DNA from: Pseudidiomarina sp.
GTDB lineage: Bacteria > Pseudomonadota > Gammaproteobacteria > Enterobacterales > Alteromonadaceae
Length of the DNA stretch: 64,000 bases
Reading direction: 5' to 3'
Assembly (NCBI GenBank): GCA_023260975.1
Contig: JALQTK010000004.1
Location: 35,981 to 99,980 of the forward strand
Part shown: one piece after another, positions 9,708 through 20,280 of the stretch
Numbering within the stretch: the first letter of the stretch is position 1
Layout: the number at the start of each line of letters is the position of its first letter
The notes under the pieces: generated by a model
The model's database searches: none
What the model saw: the letters and a program-made list of their open reading frames with translations, nothing else
Told to the model about the DNA's origin: nothing
Program-made: the position numbers and the translations under genes

Positions 9708-11472
9708 GTTTCATTTGCTCCGCCCAGCGTGGTTGCTGGTGTTGCTGATTATACCGCTGCTGTATTGGTGGTGGCGCCGTCCGGCACAGCAATCGGGCTG
9801 GCGTCAGCTGCTACCAAACCACCTCGCCGCGCTGTTACTGCGTGACCAGAACCAGCAGCGTCAACGCCGCACTTGGCCGCTATTGATGGCGCTAGCCATA
9901 GCCAGTGTAAGCCTAGCCGGGCCCAGCTGGGAACGCATTCCACAGCCAGTCTATCAACTCGACAACGGCCAAGTGATCGTGGTTGATATGTCCTTGTCGA
10001 TGCGCAGTACCGACTTAGCTCCCGATCGGCTCGCCCAATTGCAGTTTAAAGCCATGGCTTTGGTCAACCAGCACCTCGATGGCGAAACCGGCTTAGTCGC
10101 CTACGCGGGTGATGCCTACGTGATTAGCCCATTAACCAGCGATGGCCGCAATATTTCTAATTTGCTGCGGGCGTTAAGCCCAGAATTGATGCCGGAATAT
10201 GGCAGTGCGCCGCTTCCCGCATTACGCTTAGCGCAACGTCTATTGCAGGAATCGGGCTACCCCACTGGCGATATCTATTGGTTTACTGATGGTATTCAAA
10301 GCGCTGACTATACTGAGTTAGCCGATTATCTGCGCCAGCAACCCAATCGGGTATCCATTTTGGCCTTTGGCACCAGTGCTGGTGCGCCGATCAAACAAGC
10401 TGACGGTAGCCTATTACGCGACGCCAAGGGTGACTTGGTGATCCCGCGCTTAGACACCCAGTTACTGCAACAATTAGCGACTCTCAGCGGTGGCCAATTG
10501 AGTGTTTGGCAAGCCGATGGCAGTGATTTGTTGCAGCTCACCGCCGCCGGACCGCGCCAGCGTGAGAGCAAAGCACAGGCTGATCAGCAAGGCGGCGACC
10601 AATGGCTCGACCGCGGGCCCTGGTTATGGCTGCTGGTGCTGCTATTAGTGCTGCCGGCAGCGCGGCGCGGGGTATTGTCGGTGGCGCTCATAGCCATGCT
10701 GCTATGGCCACTCATTGATGTGCCACCCGCTGCTGCTGAACCAACTCGGTGGTCGCAACAATTATGGCAGACCCCCTATCAACAGGCCCATGAAGCCTTA
10801 CAGCAAGGTGATTATGAGCAGGCACAACAGCTGGCTGAAGACCCTTGGCAACGGGCAACGGCAAACTATCGGGCGGGCAATTATCAACAAGCGCTGGCTG
10901 ATTTTGCCACCGACAGTAGCGCCATAGGGTGGTATAACCAAGCCAACAGTTGGATGCATTTGGGTGATTATCAGCAAGCTATCAGCGCTTACCAACAAGC
11001 CCTGGCCAGCCGTCCTGACTGGCTTGAAGCGCAGCAAAATTTAGCGCTCGCCGAACAGCTGTTGCAACAACAGCAATCTGAACAACAGCAATCGCCGCAG
11101 CAATCTGACCAGCAGTCAGAGCAACAACAATCCGAGCAGCAGTCGCAACAGCAACAGTCTGAACAGCAACAGTCTGACCAGCAATCAGAGCAGCCGGCCG
11201 AGCAGCAACAGTCGCAACAATCAGCAGAACAGCAGGCCGAGCAGCAACAATCCGAACAGCCAGCCGAGCAACAGGCCGAGCAGCAGCAGTCGGAACAGCA
11301 ACAGGCAGAGCAACGGCAGCAGCAACTCAGCGACGAGCAACGGCAACAATTAGAGCAATGGTTGAATCGTATCGACGATGATCCAGCCTTGCTATTACGC
11401 AACAAAATGCGTCTTGAAGCACAACAACGACGCCAGCAACGTCCACCTACAGGAGTACAGCAACAGTGGTAA
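9700..11472 (+). CDS. VWA + TPR protein, BatB/BatC-like fusion with Q/S/E-rich low-complexity tail
   Basis: MIDAS VIVVDMSLSMRSTDL; TPR-like ATANYRAGNYQQALADF / SWMHLGDYQQAISAYQQALASRPDWLEAQQNLALAEQLL; followed by about 95 residues dominated by Q, S and E. Confidence 0.9.
   Translation: MTEFHLLRPAWLLVLLIIPLLYWWWRRPAQQSGWRQLLPNHLAALLLRDQNQQRQRRTWPLLMALAIASVSLAGPSWERIPQPVYQLDNGQVIVVDMSLSMRSTDLAPDRLAQLQFKAMALVNQHLDGETGLVAYAGDAYVISPLTSDGRNISNLLRALSPELMPEYGSAPLPALRLAQRLLQESGYPTGDIYWFTDGIQSADYTELADYLRQQPNRVSILAFGTSAGAPIKQADGSLLRDAKGDLVIPRLDTQLLQQLATLSGGQLSVWQADGSDLLQLTAAGPRQRESKAQADQQGGDQWLDRGPWLWLLVLLLVLPAARRGVLSVALIAMLLWPLIDVPPAAAEPTRWSQQLWQTPYQQAHEALQQGDYEQAQQLAEDPWQRATANYRAGNYQQALADFATDSSAIGWYNQANSWMHLGDYQQAISAYQQALASRPDWLEAQQNLALAEQLLQQQQSEQQQSPQQSDQQSEQQQSEQQSQQQQSEQQQSDQQSEQPAEQQQSQQSAEQQAEQQQSEQPAEQQAEQQQSEQQQAEQRQQQLSDEQRQQLEQWLNRIDDDPALLLRNKMRLEAQQRRQQRPPTGVQQQW
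11062..11352 (+). repeat. Low-complexity degenerate CAG/CAA-rich tract coding for (Q)nSE/AE repeats
   Basis: Direct read: SEQQQSPQQSDQQSEQQQSEQQSQQQQSEQQQSDQQSEQPAEQQQSQQSAEQQAEQQQSEQPAEQQAEQQQ. Confidence 0.9.
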
Positions 11473-11477
11473 CCGCA

Positions 11478-13166
11478 ATGCGAAAGATGCTCACGCTGAT
11501 ACTTAGCAGTCTAGTTATCGCAGTCAGCTCGGCAAGCAGCGCTGTTGAAGTGACTATTAGTGTCGATAAGAACCCTGTCACTATCGGCAGTCGCTTTACC
11601 CTCAGCGTGATTGCCGATGATCATTTATCGCGCACCGCCTGGCAAGCTGAACAACAACTAGCGCAATTTAGCGTGTTGTCTACTGCGGTTAATTCGAGCA
11701 CCCAAATCACCAACGGCGGAACCTTGCGCAGCACCGAGTTTCGCACCCAACTGCAAGCACCGACTGCGCCGGGCAGCTATCGTATCGGGCCACTCCAAGT
11801 TGCCGGTGCGACCACCAATGCCATTGAATTAACCGTGCTACCGCTATCGGCCGCGGAGCAAGCCGAGCAAGCCCCAGCAGCCTTTATGGAAGTCAACCTC
11901 GATCGCCAGCAACTCTATGTGCAGCAACAACTGCAGTTAACTGCAACGCTCTATTTGAGTGCTAACTTGCTGAGTGGCAACATTGCACCGCCGCAATTGC
12001 AACACGCCGAAATCAGCCAGTTAGGTAAAGACCAAGAAAGCTATGAAATGCGCAATGGGAAACGTTATCAAGTATTTAAACGGGTCTATTTGATTACCCC
12101 ACAACGCTCCGGCGAGTTAATCATTAACGCCCCGGTATTTAGTGGGCAGATCAATAGTGGCCGCAGTCTATCGCTTTTTACCACAGCAAATAGCACCGAC
12201 ACTGTCACTACGGCGGCGCAGCAATTACCGATTACCGTGCTACCGGTGCCTGCCGAATGGCCAGCCACTGCCAGCTGGTTACCCGCAGAACTGGCTACCA
12301 TTAGCGTTGCAGCCGACAACTCGAATAACGCCGGTAAAGTCGGCGAACCACTGACTCTAACCTACCGTATCACTGCTATTGGGGTGCAAAGTGATTTATT
12401 GCCAGTATTACAGCTCCCTACAATCGCAACGGCCGATACCTATCCAGAGCCCAGCCAACGGCAAACCAGCGAACGTAATGGTAAATTGATTGCGCAACAA
12501 ATCACCCAAGTGGCTATTATTCCGCGCCAAAGCGGCACCTTGGTGATTCCGCCCCAGCCACTCGTTTGGTTTAACACTCTAACGGGCCAAGTTGAACGTA
12601 GCCTCAGTGCGGCGCTGGAAATCGATATCGCCGCAGCACCTGCCCTGCAACCGCAACCGGCAATCACTCCAGCAGCGGCTGACGCCGTGCCCGCTGTTGG
12701 TAACCCAGCCATGCCGCTGGCAGCGCCGCAATCGAACTGGTGGCCCTATCTACTGCTGCTGGTGGTGGTATTATGGCTCAGCAGCAGCGCCTGGCTGCTG
12801 CTACAACTGCGACAACTGCGCCAAGCGCGGCAAACCGCGACTGAGCCAATGCCTCGCTTTGACTTAAAACAGCTGCGCCAAGCCTGCCACAACAATGCGG
12901 CAGAGCAAGCAGAATTGGCTCTCAAACAGTGGGCTAGCCAGCAGTTAGGGCTGCAAGCCCCGCTGCTCAGCGCGCTTGCGGCATACTTCAATAATGCCCC
13001 ATTAACGGCCCAATTAGAGCATCTTAATCACTGTCGTTATGCCGCCCAAAGCCCACCATGGCAAGAGGGCAAAGCACTGTGGCGGGCAGTACAAGCAGTG
13101 CAACGTCAGCAGCCACCGCAAGGCGCTGAAACAGCTCAGCTGCCGGCGTTGTACCCACCACCCTAA
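11478..13166 (+). CDS. BatD family protein
   Basis: Signal peptide (MRKMLTLILSSLVIAVSSASS), BatD-like repeats (VEVTISVDKNPVTIGSRFTLSV, FKRVYLITPQRSGELIINAPVFSG), C-terminal TM; last gene of the Bat operon. Confidence 0.88.
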   Translation: MRKMLTLILSSLVIAVSSASSAVEVTISVDKNPVTIGSRFTLSVIADDHLSRTAWQAEQQLAQFSVLSTAVNSSTQITNGGTLRSTEFRTQLQAPTAPGSYRIGPLQVAGATTNAIELTVLPLSAAEQAEQAPAAFMEVNLDRQQLYVQQQLQLTATLYLSANLLSGNIAPPQLQHAEISQLGKDQESYEMRNGKRYQVFKRVYLITPQRSGELIINAPVFSGQINSGRSLSLFTTANSTDTVTTAAQQLPITVLPVPAEWPATASWLPAELATISVAADNSNNAGKVGEPLTLTYRITAIGVQSDLLPVLQLPTIATADTYPEPSQRQTSERNGKLIAQQITQVAIIPRQSGTLVIPPQPLVWFNTLTGQVERSLSAALEIDIAAAPALQPQPAITPAAADAVPAVGNPAMPLAAPQSNWWPYLLLLVVVLWLSSSAWLLLQLRQLRQARQTATEPMPRFDLKQLRQACHNNAAEQAELALKQWASQQLGLQAPLLSALAAYFNNAPLTAQLEHLNHCRYAAQSPPWQEGKALWRAVQAVQRQQPPQGAETAQLPALYPPP

Positions 13167-13174
13167 ACGGGATC

Positions 13175-13203
13175 AAAAAAGCCAGTCACGAGACTGGCTT
13201 TTT
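13175..13203. terminator. Bidirectional intrinsic terminator between batD and ppiD
   Basis: AAAAAA-GCCAGTC-ACGA-GACTGGC-TTTTT between convergent genes. Confidence 0.9.
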
Positions 13204-13220
13204 GTATTACCGAGTTACTA

Positions 13221-15083
13221 CTACAACTTAATCTCAATCTCGGCATCAGCGCGCAGCGCTTCAATAAAAGCTGCATACATGCTTTGCGTGACACTATTAA
13301 TAAATTGTTCTTGCGTCTGTACCAGCGTGCTTTGATCCACTGCGCCAGCGCTCACCTCGGTTAATTGCACCACGGCTATATCGCCATTGGTTACCGTGGT
13401 GGTGGTAATTTGGCTAGTACCGCTAGTCGGTGCCGACAGCTCAAACAAGGCACTAATAACCGCACGCGGATACTCGCTTGAACGGCGGGTTACTGCGCTC
13501 ATATACACCAATTGCTGCGCGATTGCTTCACCTGCTTGCAATTGCGCTTGGATAGCTTGTGCATCGGCCTGTGCAAGTTGTTGTGCTTGTTCTTTTATAA
13601 CTGCCGCCACGACCGTGTCACGTACATCGTCTAATGGCTTTGTCGCAGCTGCTTGATAATCCAAAACCCGCACCACCACGGCGGTGGTATCACCAGTTTC
13701 AATCAGGTCGCTATTCAAACCCTCAGCAATAAACTGTTGATTAAATAATTGCTGTTGCACCGCTGGGTGACGCAAGGCAGCCGGCGCATTGGCGGTACTA
13801 ATCCAGCCGCTGGTTTGCACCGGTAAGCCAGTCTGCTCTGCCAATTCAGCGAAACTATCAGGAATTTCAAAGGCTAACTGAGCGGCACTCTGTTGCACTT
13901 CATAATAGGCTTGTTTCAGTTGCTGCTCAGTCAAATCAGCAACAATCTCGTCACGAACTTGCTCGAGTGGCGTATTCGCTCCGGCGATGAAATCAGTCAA
14001 TTTAATAATATGGAAACCAAATGAAGTTTCTACCAGACCGCTGGTCGCGCCGATATCAGTCAAGGCAAAGGCCGCCTGCTCAAATTCAGCATCCATGGTA
14101 CCGGGTTCGATAAAATCTAAATCACCGCCCTGCTCAGCTGAGAACAGGTCGTCGGAATACTGTTTGGCCAGCTCAGCGAAATCACCGCCCTGCTGCACCG
14201 CAGCTAACGCTTGCTCAGCACGCGTGCGGGCATCACTATCATTGCCTTCAATCAGGATGTGTGAAAAACGGTATTGCGAGGGACTAACAAAGCGCGCCCG
14301 GTTATTGTCATACCACGCCTCTACAGCCGCTTCATCCACACTAATACGATCGATTAAATCAGCCGCATCGAGGCTGACATACTCAACCTGAACTTGCTCA
14401 GCAATAGCAAATTGAGCTAAGTTACGTTGATACCAATCGCTTACCAGTTCGTCGCTTACCTCGACCTGAACTTCATAGTCGGCTAGTGATAAGGTGACAT
14501 AAGCACCGCTGCGCGATTGGTTGATCAAAGCTTGTAGCGCTGCAGTTTCGTTAGCCAGGGCAAATTCGCTATCCACTAAAGTCTGCAGCAACTGACTACG
14601 GGCTAAATCAGTGCGCATTAATTCGGCAAAGCCATCTGGCGTGTAACCGAGGCTGCGCAGGGTAAATTGATAGGTATCATTGTCAAATTGGCCGGCCACA
14701 CGGAAACTCGGAATATTCCGTATCGCCTCTTTAACTTGTTCATCAGATACCCGTAATCCGCGCGCCACAGCATATTGCACGACCAATTTTTGATTGATCA
14801 GGTCGTTGATCACGCGCTGACGCAATTGCTCATTGAAGCCAGCATCAACGGCTAATTGATCATAAAAATCGCCGAGTTGATCACGTTGTCGATTGCGCTC
14901 ATTTTCAACCGCACGATCAAATTCAGGGCGGCTGATATCTTCACCATTTACGCTCGCCACTGCTGGATCAGCGGTGCTTGTGATATAACCACTGATACCG
15001 GTCAACGCAAAGGTCAACGCAATCAGCACCAGCAGGATCTTAACCAATAAGCTACCTGACCTTTCCCGTATTGACTCCAACAT
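13221..15083 (-). CDS. ppiD: Periplasmic chaperone/peptidyl-prolyl isomerase PpiD
   Basis: N-terminal TM MLESIRERSGSLLVKILLVLIALTFALTGISGYI, SurA_N-like region, parvulin domain (YRFSHILIEG...SFGFHIIKLTD). ATG at 15083 preferred; the ORF extension to 15164 runs into a terminator. Confidence 0.93.
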   Translation of the reverse strand: MLESIRERSGSLLVKILLVLIALTFALTGISGYITSTADPAVASVNGEDISRPEFDRAVENERNRQRDQLGDFYDQLAVDAGFNEQLRQRVINDLINQKLVVQYAVARGLRVSDEQVKEAIRNIPSFRVAGQFDNDTYQFTLRSLGYTPDGFAELMRTDLARSQLLQTLVDSEFALANETAALQALINQSRSGAYVTLSLADYEVQVEVSDELVSDWYQRNLAQFAIAEQVQVEYVSLDAADLIDRISVDEAAVEAWYDNNRARFVSPSQYRFSHILIEGNDSDARTRAEQALAAVQQGGDFAELAKQYSDDLFSAEQGGDLDFIEPGTMDAEFEQAAFALTDIGATSGLVETSFGFHIIKLTDFIAGANTPLEQVRDEIVADLTEQQLKQAYYEVQQSAAQLAFEIPDSFAELAEQTGLPVQTSGWISTANAPAALRHPAVQQQLFNQQFIAEGLNSDLIETGDTTAVVVRVLDYQAAATKPLDDVRDTVVAAVIKEQAQQLAQADAQAIQAQLQAGEAIAQQLVYMSAVTRRSSEYPRAVISALFELSAPTSGTSQITTTTVTNGDIAVVQLTEVSAGAVDQSTLVQTQEQFINSVTQSMYAAFIEALRADAEIEIKL

Positions 15084-15141
15084 AATCTCTTCAACCTCAA
15101 ACTGTTCTGAATTGTCGCGCGCTATTATATCTGGTTGTGAC

Positions 15142-15172
15142 AGAAAAAAATAACCCGAAGACAAGCTTCGGG
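15142..15172 (-). terminator. Intrinsic terminator downstream of the hupB-tRNA-Asp unit
   Basis: Minus strand: CCCGAAG-CTTGT-CTTCGGG-TTATTTTTTT. Confidence 0.85.
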
Positions 15173-15188
15173 CTACATTTATAATCTC

Positions 15189-15265
15189 TGGCGGAACGGA
15201 CGGGACTCGAACCCGCGACCCCCGGCGTGACAGGCCGGTATTCTAACCAACTGAACTACCGCTCC
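15189..15265 (-). tRNA. tRNA-Asp(GTC)
   Basis: Minus strand GGAGCGGTAGTTCAGTTGGTTAGAATACCGGCCTGTCACGCCGGGGGTCGCGGGTTCGAGTCCCGTCCGTTCCGCCA; full cloverleaf, anticodon GTC, encoded CCA. Confidence 0.98.
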
Positions 15266-15272
15266 TGAGTGA

Positions 15273-15545
15273 TTAGTTTACCGAATCTTTCAGTGCTTTA
15301 CCGGCTTTGAAAGAAGGTACTTTAGCTGCTGCGATCTGGATAGTTTTACCAGTTTGCGGGTTACGGCCAGTGCGAGCTGAACGCTCACGTACGCTGAACG
15401 TACCGAAACCAACCAAAGCCACTGAATCGCCACCTTTCAACGCGTCAGTAACGGCTGAGATGAAAGAATCAAGTGCACGTGCAGCTGCAGCTTTAGAAAT
15501 TTCTGCGCCGTCTGCGATTTTGTCAACTAGTTGAGACTTGTTCAC
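15273..15545 (-). CDS. hupB: DNA-binding protein HU-beta
   Basis: 90 aa; [28 protein letters not shown]...[45 protein letters not shown]; adjacent to lon. Confidence 0.97.
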   Translation of the reverse strand: MNKSQLVDKIADGAEISKAAAARALDSFISAVTDALKGGDSVALVGFGTFSVRERSARTGRNPQTGKTIQIAAAKVPSFKAGKALKDSVN

Positions 15546-15633
15546 AGTATTATCCCCTTACTTTATTTTTATGAGATATGCATGGTTTCAGTTGCTTTCG
15601 TTAGGCAACCTTGGGCCAGCGAAGTTTAAAACC

Positions 15634-15656
15634 AGCTCGAACGAGTTGTTCGAGCT
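15634..15656. other. Perfect 9-bp-arm hairpin in the lon-hupB intergenic region
   Basis: AGCTCGAAC-GAGTT-GTTCGAGCT, no strong T tract on either side. Confidence 0.7.
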
Positions 15657-15868
15657 CCTCAACAGGACAGCAGACTACTTCGCATACTCCCTGTTGCTTA
15701 AGTGGTATACCAGAATTGCCATACGATTTTATGACTGGTCACTCACTTTGCACTAGGCTACCACAAGAATTTATCTTGAGAACCCTTTTTCACAACTTTT
15801 TTAACGAAAGAATGCGGTCTAGAGGCATATTTTATCGCTACAGCCCGCATTTTCTCGTTTTTTACCTG

Positions 15869-18208
15869 TTAATGCGCCGGTTTTGGCTGACTTTCCAGCG
15901 CCACCGCCAGCACTTCATCAATCCATTGCACCGGCTGAATGGTTAAATCACCCTTCACATTGGCACTGATTTCTTCCAGATCACGTTCATTATCTTTCGG
16001 GATCAAGACATGCTTAATACCACCACGATGGGCCGCCAATAACTTTTCTTTTAAGCCACCAATCGCCAGCACCTCTCCACGTAAGGTGATTTCGCCGGTC
16101 ATCGCCACATCGGCTCGCACCGGAATATGGGTTAACGACGACACCAGTGCAGTCACCATAGCGATACCAGCACTCGGCCCATCTTTGGGCGTCGCACCCT
16201 CTGGAACATGCACGTGGATATCGCGTTTTTCATGGAAATCATCGGCGATACCAAGCTTATTGCTGCGGCTACGCACCACTGTTAGCGCGGTTTGAATTGA
16301 TTCCTGCATCACATCACCCAGCGACCCAGTGGAGGTAATTTTACCCTTACCCGCTACATTGGTTGCTTCAATGGTGAGTAAATCGCCACCGACTTCGGTC
16401 CATGCCAAGCCAGTCACCTGGCCAATTTGGTTATTATCTTCAGCACGGCCAAAATCAAAACGCTGCACGCCTAAGAAATTGGCAAGGTTTTTGCCGTTGA
16501 TTTCGACATGTTTAACGCGCTTATCAAGCACAATTTTCTTCACCGCTTTGCGGCACAGTCGCGAAATTTCGCGCTCAAGGCTGCGCACACCGGCCTCGCG
16601 CGTGTAATAGCGAATGATACCGTTGATGGCATCATCGGTGACTTTGATTTCTTTGCTCTTCAAGCCATTACGCTCAATTTGCTTGGGCAGTAAATGACGT
16701 TTCGCAATATTTAGCTTTTCATCTTCGGTGTAACCCGACAGTCGAATCACTTCCATACGGTCCAATAATGGCCCGGGTATATTCATACTGTTCGAGGTGG
16801 CGACGAACATCACATCAGATAAGTCATAGTCCACTTCTAAATAGTGGTCATTGAAATTGACGTTTTGTTCTGGATCCAACACTTCCAGCAACGCAGACGC
16901 TGGATCACCGCGCATGTCAGAAGCCATTTTGTCAATTTCATCAAGTAAGAACAGTGGGTTGCGCACCCCAACCTTGGACATTTTTTGAATCAATTTACCT
17001 GGCATCGAACCAATATAGGTACGCCGATGACCGCGAATTTCCGCTTCATCACGCACTCCACCTAAGGCCATACGAATATATTTACGCCCCGTCGCTTTCG
17101 CAATGGACTGACCCAACGAGGTTTTACCTACTCCTGGCGGCCCGACTAAACACAAAATAGCCCCACGTACTTTATTAGTGCGTTGCTGCACCGCCAAATA
17201 TTCGAGGATACGCTCTTTCACTTTCTCCAAACCATAATGGTCGGCATCGAGAATTTTCTCGGCATTGGCCAAGTCTTTTTTAATCCGTGAGCGTTTTTTC
17301 CACGGCACCGATACCATCCAATCGATATAGCCGCGCACCACCGTTGCCTCAGCAGACATCGGTGACATCATCTTCAATTTTTGTAATTCCGCGCGAGTTT
17401 TTTGCTCGGCTTCTGCCGGCATCTGCGCCTCATCAATTTTGCGCTGCAAGGTTTCAAATTCATCAGGACCATCTTCCATTTCGCCGAGCTCTTTTTGAAT
17501 CGCCTTCATTTGCTCATTCAAATAGTACTCGCGCTGGCTCTTCTCCATCTGCTTTTTAACCCGCGTACGAATGCGTTTCTCGACCTGTAATAGGTCAATT
17601 TCGCCTTCCATCAACGCCATTAAAAACTCCAGCCGTTGGCGCACATCGGTGATTTCCAACACCCGCTGTTTATCGACAAGTTTGAGCGGCATATGCGCAG
17701 CCATGGTATCGGCAAGGCGATCGGCTTCATCAATACCTGACAACGAGGTTAATACCTCCGGCGGAATTTTCTTATTCAGTTTGACATACCCTTCGAACTG
17801 ATTAACCGCTGAGCGGATCATCACTTCGTGCTCCTTGTCATCCATGCCTTCCGACGCTAAGTAATGCACTTGCGCACGAAAGAAATCATCGGAGTCTTCA
17901 AAACCGTCCAGTTGCGCGCGCTGCACACCTTCAACCAGAACTTTGACCGTGCCATCAGGCAACTTCAACAACTGTAAAATGGTGGCAATGGTACCAATCG
18001 CATGAATGTCCTGCTGTTCTGGCTCATCCACCGTGGCATCTTTTTGTGCCGCCAAAAATATTTGCTTATCAGCCGCCATGGCTGCTTCGAGGCAGCGAAT
18101 TGATTTTTCACGCCCAACAAATAATGGAATCACCATGTGTGGATATACCACTACATCACGTAGGGGTAACACTGGGATACTAAGGCGTTCAACCCGTTCT
18201 TCACTCAT
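15869..18208 (-). CDS. lon: ATP-dependent protease Lon
   Basis: LonN domain ([25 protein letters not shown]), Walker [12 protein letters not shown], catalytic Ser in [18 protein letters not shown] 18208 ([18 protein letters not shown]) with CTGGAG upstream. Confidence 0.98.
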   Translation of the reverse strand: MSEERVERLSIPVLPLRDVVVYPHMVIPLFVGREKSIRCLEAAMAADKQIFLAAQKDATVDEPEQQDIHAIGTIATILQLLKLPDGTVKVLVEGVQRAQLDGFEDSDDFFRAQVHYLASEGMDDKEHEVMIRSAVNQFEGYVKLNKKIPPEVLTSLSGIDEADRLADTMAAHMPLKLVDKQRVLEITDVRQRLEFLMALMEGEIDLLQVEKRIRTRVKKQMEKSQREYYLNEQMKAIQKELGEMEDGPDEFETLQRKIDEAQMPAEAEQKTRAELQKLKMMSPMSAEATVVRGYIDWMVSVPWKKRSRIKKDLANAEKILDADHYGLEKVKERILEYLAVQQRTNKVRGAILCLVGPPGVGKTSLGQSIAKATGRKYIRMALGGVRDEAEIRGHRRTYIGSMPGKLIQKMSKVGVRNPLFLLDEIDKMASDMRGDPASALLEVLDPEQNVNFNDHYLEVDYDLSDVMFVATSNSMNIPGPLLDRMEVIRLSGYTEDEKLNIAKRHLLPKQIERNGLKSKEIKVTDDAINGIIRYYTREAGVRSLEREISRLCRKAVKKIVLDKRVKHVEINGKNLANFLGVQRFDFGRAEDNNQIGQVTGLAWTEVGGDLLTIEATNVAGKGKITSTGSLGDVMQESIQTALTVVRSRSNKLGIADDFHEKRDIHVHVPEGATPKDGPSAGIAMVTALVSSLTHIPVRADVAMTGEITLRGEVLAIGGLKEKLLAAHRGGIKHVLIPKDNERDLEEISANVKGDLTIQPVQWIDEVLAVALESQPKPAH

Positions 18209-18258
18209 ATACTTCTCCAGGTCGCTGACATCGTGAGATGAATCTATCTTACTCTGTA

Positions 18259-18286
18259 ATATGGGGCTATACAGATAAAGTTCAAT
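18259..18286 (-). promoter_or_regulatory. Putative heat-shock (sigma32) promoter of lon
   Basis: Minus strand ATTGAAC-(13 nt)-CCCCATAT, about 50 nt upstream of the lon ATG; compare the CTTGAAA...CCCCATNT consensus. Confidence 0.75.
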
Positions 18287-18297
18287 GTTTTGCACAA

Positions 18298-18322
18298 AAA
18301 AAGGGCCTAAATGGCCCTTTTT
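18298..18322. terminator. Hairpin/terminator between clpX and lon
   Basis: AAAAAGGGCC-TAAAT-GGCCCTTTTT; symmetric A/T tracts. Confidence 0.75.
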
Positions 18323-18349
18323 GCAGTTTTTTTAGCCTAATTGGGCTAT

Positions 18350-19642
18350 TTATTCACCAGCAGCCTGCTTTTCTTTCGGTTGATTTTGGTAAATCAAAAT
18401 AGGTTGCGAATCGCCTTTAATCACTGATTCATCAATCACTACCTTGCTCACATTATCCACCGAAGGTAAGTCATACATGGTGTCTAATAGCACCGCCTCG
18501 ACAATTGAACGGAGCCCGCGCGCTCCGGTTTTACGCTGCATGGCTTTACCGGCAATGGCCCGTAACGCATCTTCGCGAAACTCTAACTCCACCCCTTCCA
18601 TCTGCAATAATGCTGCATATTGCTTGGTTAGAGCATTTTTGGGTTGCGATAAAATCTGCACTAAGGCGTCTTCATCAAGTTCAGTCAAGGTCGCCAGCAC
18701 CGGCAATCGGCCAATAAATTCTGGAATCAAACCAAACTTAACCAGATCGGCCGGCTCTACCTGGGCCAAGGTTTCACCCTCAGCTTTCGGCTGCTTACTT
18801 TTCACCTGAGCGCCAAAACCGATCCCGGTACCGACGCTCATGCGCTGCTCAATTACCTTATCGAGGCCAGCAAAAGCACCGCCGCAGATAAACAGAATTT
18901 TAGCGGTATCAACCTGCACAAACTCTTGTTGTGGATGCTTGCGTCCACCTTGCGGTGGCACCGCAGCAATAGTCCCTTCAATCAATTTCAACAGCGCCTG
19001 CTGTACCCCTTCGCCTGACACATCGCGGGTAATCGAGGGGTTGTCAGACTTCCGTGAGATCTTGTCAATTTCATCGATATAAACAATACCGCGCTGCGCC
19101 TTCTCAACATCGTAATCACATTTTTGCAGTAGCTTCTGAATGATGTTTTCGACATCTTCACCGACATAACCCGCCTCAGTTAAGGTCGTCGCATCGGCCA
19201 TAGTGAACGGCACATCGAGAAACCGCGCTAAGGTTTCAGCTAAATAGGTCTTGCCTGAGCCAGTTGGGCCAATCAATAAGATGTTACTTTTGCCTAACTC
19301 AACGTGATCATCGGTGTTGTTGGCCGGGCTTTTGCTGGCGTTGTGTAAACGCTTGTAATGATTATAAACCGCCACCGCAAGGACTTTTTTCGCCAACTCT
19401 TGACCAATCACATATTCATCAAGGTGGGCACGAATCTCACGTGGGGTTGGCAATCGGTCGCTAGTTTGCGTGGGCGAAATATTTTTAATTTCTTCCTGCA
19501 AAATATCGTTACATAGATCCACGCACTCATCACAGATGAACACCGATGGGCCCGCAATTAATTTACGAACTTCGTGCTGACTTTTTCCACAAAAGGTACA
19601 AAACAATGGCTTCTCACCATCACCTTGGGTTTTATTCGTCAT
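18350..19642 (-). CDS. clpX: ATP-dependent protease ATP-binding subunit ClpX
   Basis: N-terminal zinc finger ([33 protein letters not shown]), Walker [16 protein letters not shown], followed by clpP. Confidence 0.98.
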   Translation of the reverse strand: MTNKTQGDGEKPLFCTFCGKSQHEVRKLIAGPSVFICDECVDLCNDILQEEIKNISPTQTSDRLPTPREIRAHLDEYVIGQELAKKVLAVAVYNHYKRLHNASKSPANNTDDHVELGKSNILLIGPTGSGKTYLAETLARFLDVPFTMADATTLTEAGYVGEDVENIIQKLLQKCDYDVEKAQRGIVYIDEIDKISRKSDNPSITRDVSGEGVQQALLKLIEGTIAAVPPQGGRKHPQQEFVQVDTAKILFICGGAFAGLDKVIEQRMSVGTGIGFGAQVKSKQPKAEGETLAQVEPADLVKFGLIPEFIGRLPVLATLTELDEDALVQILSQPKNALTKQYAALLQMEGVELEFREDALRAIAGKAMQRKTGARGLRSIVEAVLLDTMYDLPSVDNVSKVVIDESVIKGDSQPILIYQNQPKEKQAAGE

Positions 19643-19643
19643 G

Positions 19644-20261
19644 CTACTCTCCAGTACGTTGGCTCAATACCTTATCAACTAAACCATAAGCCACCGCTTC
19701 CTGCGCTGACATGAAATAATCGCGATCAGTATCTTTTGCTACTTGCTCTAAATCTTTGCCAGTATTCTCAGCTAGCATACGATTCAATTTGTCTTTGATA
19801 TCGAGAATTTGCCGTGCATGAATTTCAAAATCAGAAGCTTGACCTTGGAACCCACCGAGCGGTTGATGAATCATCACCCGCGCATTCGGTAAACAGAAAC
19901 GCTTACCCTGCGCACCACCAGCTAACAAAAATGCGCCCATACTGGCCGCTTGACCAATACAAACGGTGCTTACGTCGGGCTTAATAAACTTCATGGTATC
20001 GTAAATCGCCATGCCGGCAGTAACCGCTCCGCCCGGGCTATTAATATATAAATGGATATCTTTATCGGGATTTTCCGATTCTAAGAATAATAGCTGCGCA
20101 ACAATTAAGTTGGCCATATGGTCTTCCACTGGGCCGACCATAAAAATTACTCGCTCTTTTAACAAGCGCGAATAAATATCATAGGCCCGCTCACCCTTTG
20201 CGGTTTGCTCAACCACCATTGGCACCAATTGCGCCATCGGATCCAATCCGAACTCAGACAT
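19644..20261 (-). CDS. clpP: ATP-dependent Clp protease proteolytic subunit ClpP
   Basis: [14 protein letters not shown] (catalytic Ser), [15 protein letters not shown] (catalytic His). ATG 20261 ([20 protein letters not shown]); the ORF extension to 20312 lies in a hairpin. Confidence 0.97.
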   Translation of the reverse strand: MSEFGLDPMAQLVPMVVEQTAKGERAYDIYSRLLKERVIFMVGPVEDHMANLIVAQLLFLESENPDKDIHLYINSPGGAVTAGMAIYDTMKFIKPDVSTVCIGQAASMGAFLLAGGAQGKRFCLPNARVMIHQPLGGFQGQASDFEIHARQILDIKDKLNRMLAENTGKDLEQVAKDTDRDYFMSAQEAVAYGLVDKVLSQRTGE

Positions 20262-20280
20262 AATCAACAACTCCCGAAAT

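Noticed and set aside
11062-11352. CRISPR-like periodicity in the Gln-rich tract
   Set aside because: Units are degenerate codons in frame with no unique spacers; it is coding low complexity. No other CRISPR-like arrays were seen.
10989-11405. 138-aa Cys-rich minus-strand ORF (CCCSDCCCSACCS...)
   Set aside because: It is the antisense of the CAG/CAA-rich Gln tract in the BatB/C-like gene; a composition artefact, not a metal-binding protein.
15538-15946. Plus-strand ORFs in the lon-hupB spacer (72 and 111 aa)
   Set aside because: Overlap the hupB promoter side and the lon 3' end, low-complexity translation, no family resemblance; a non-coding structured region is more plausible.
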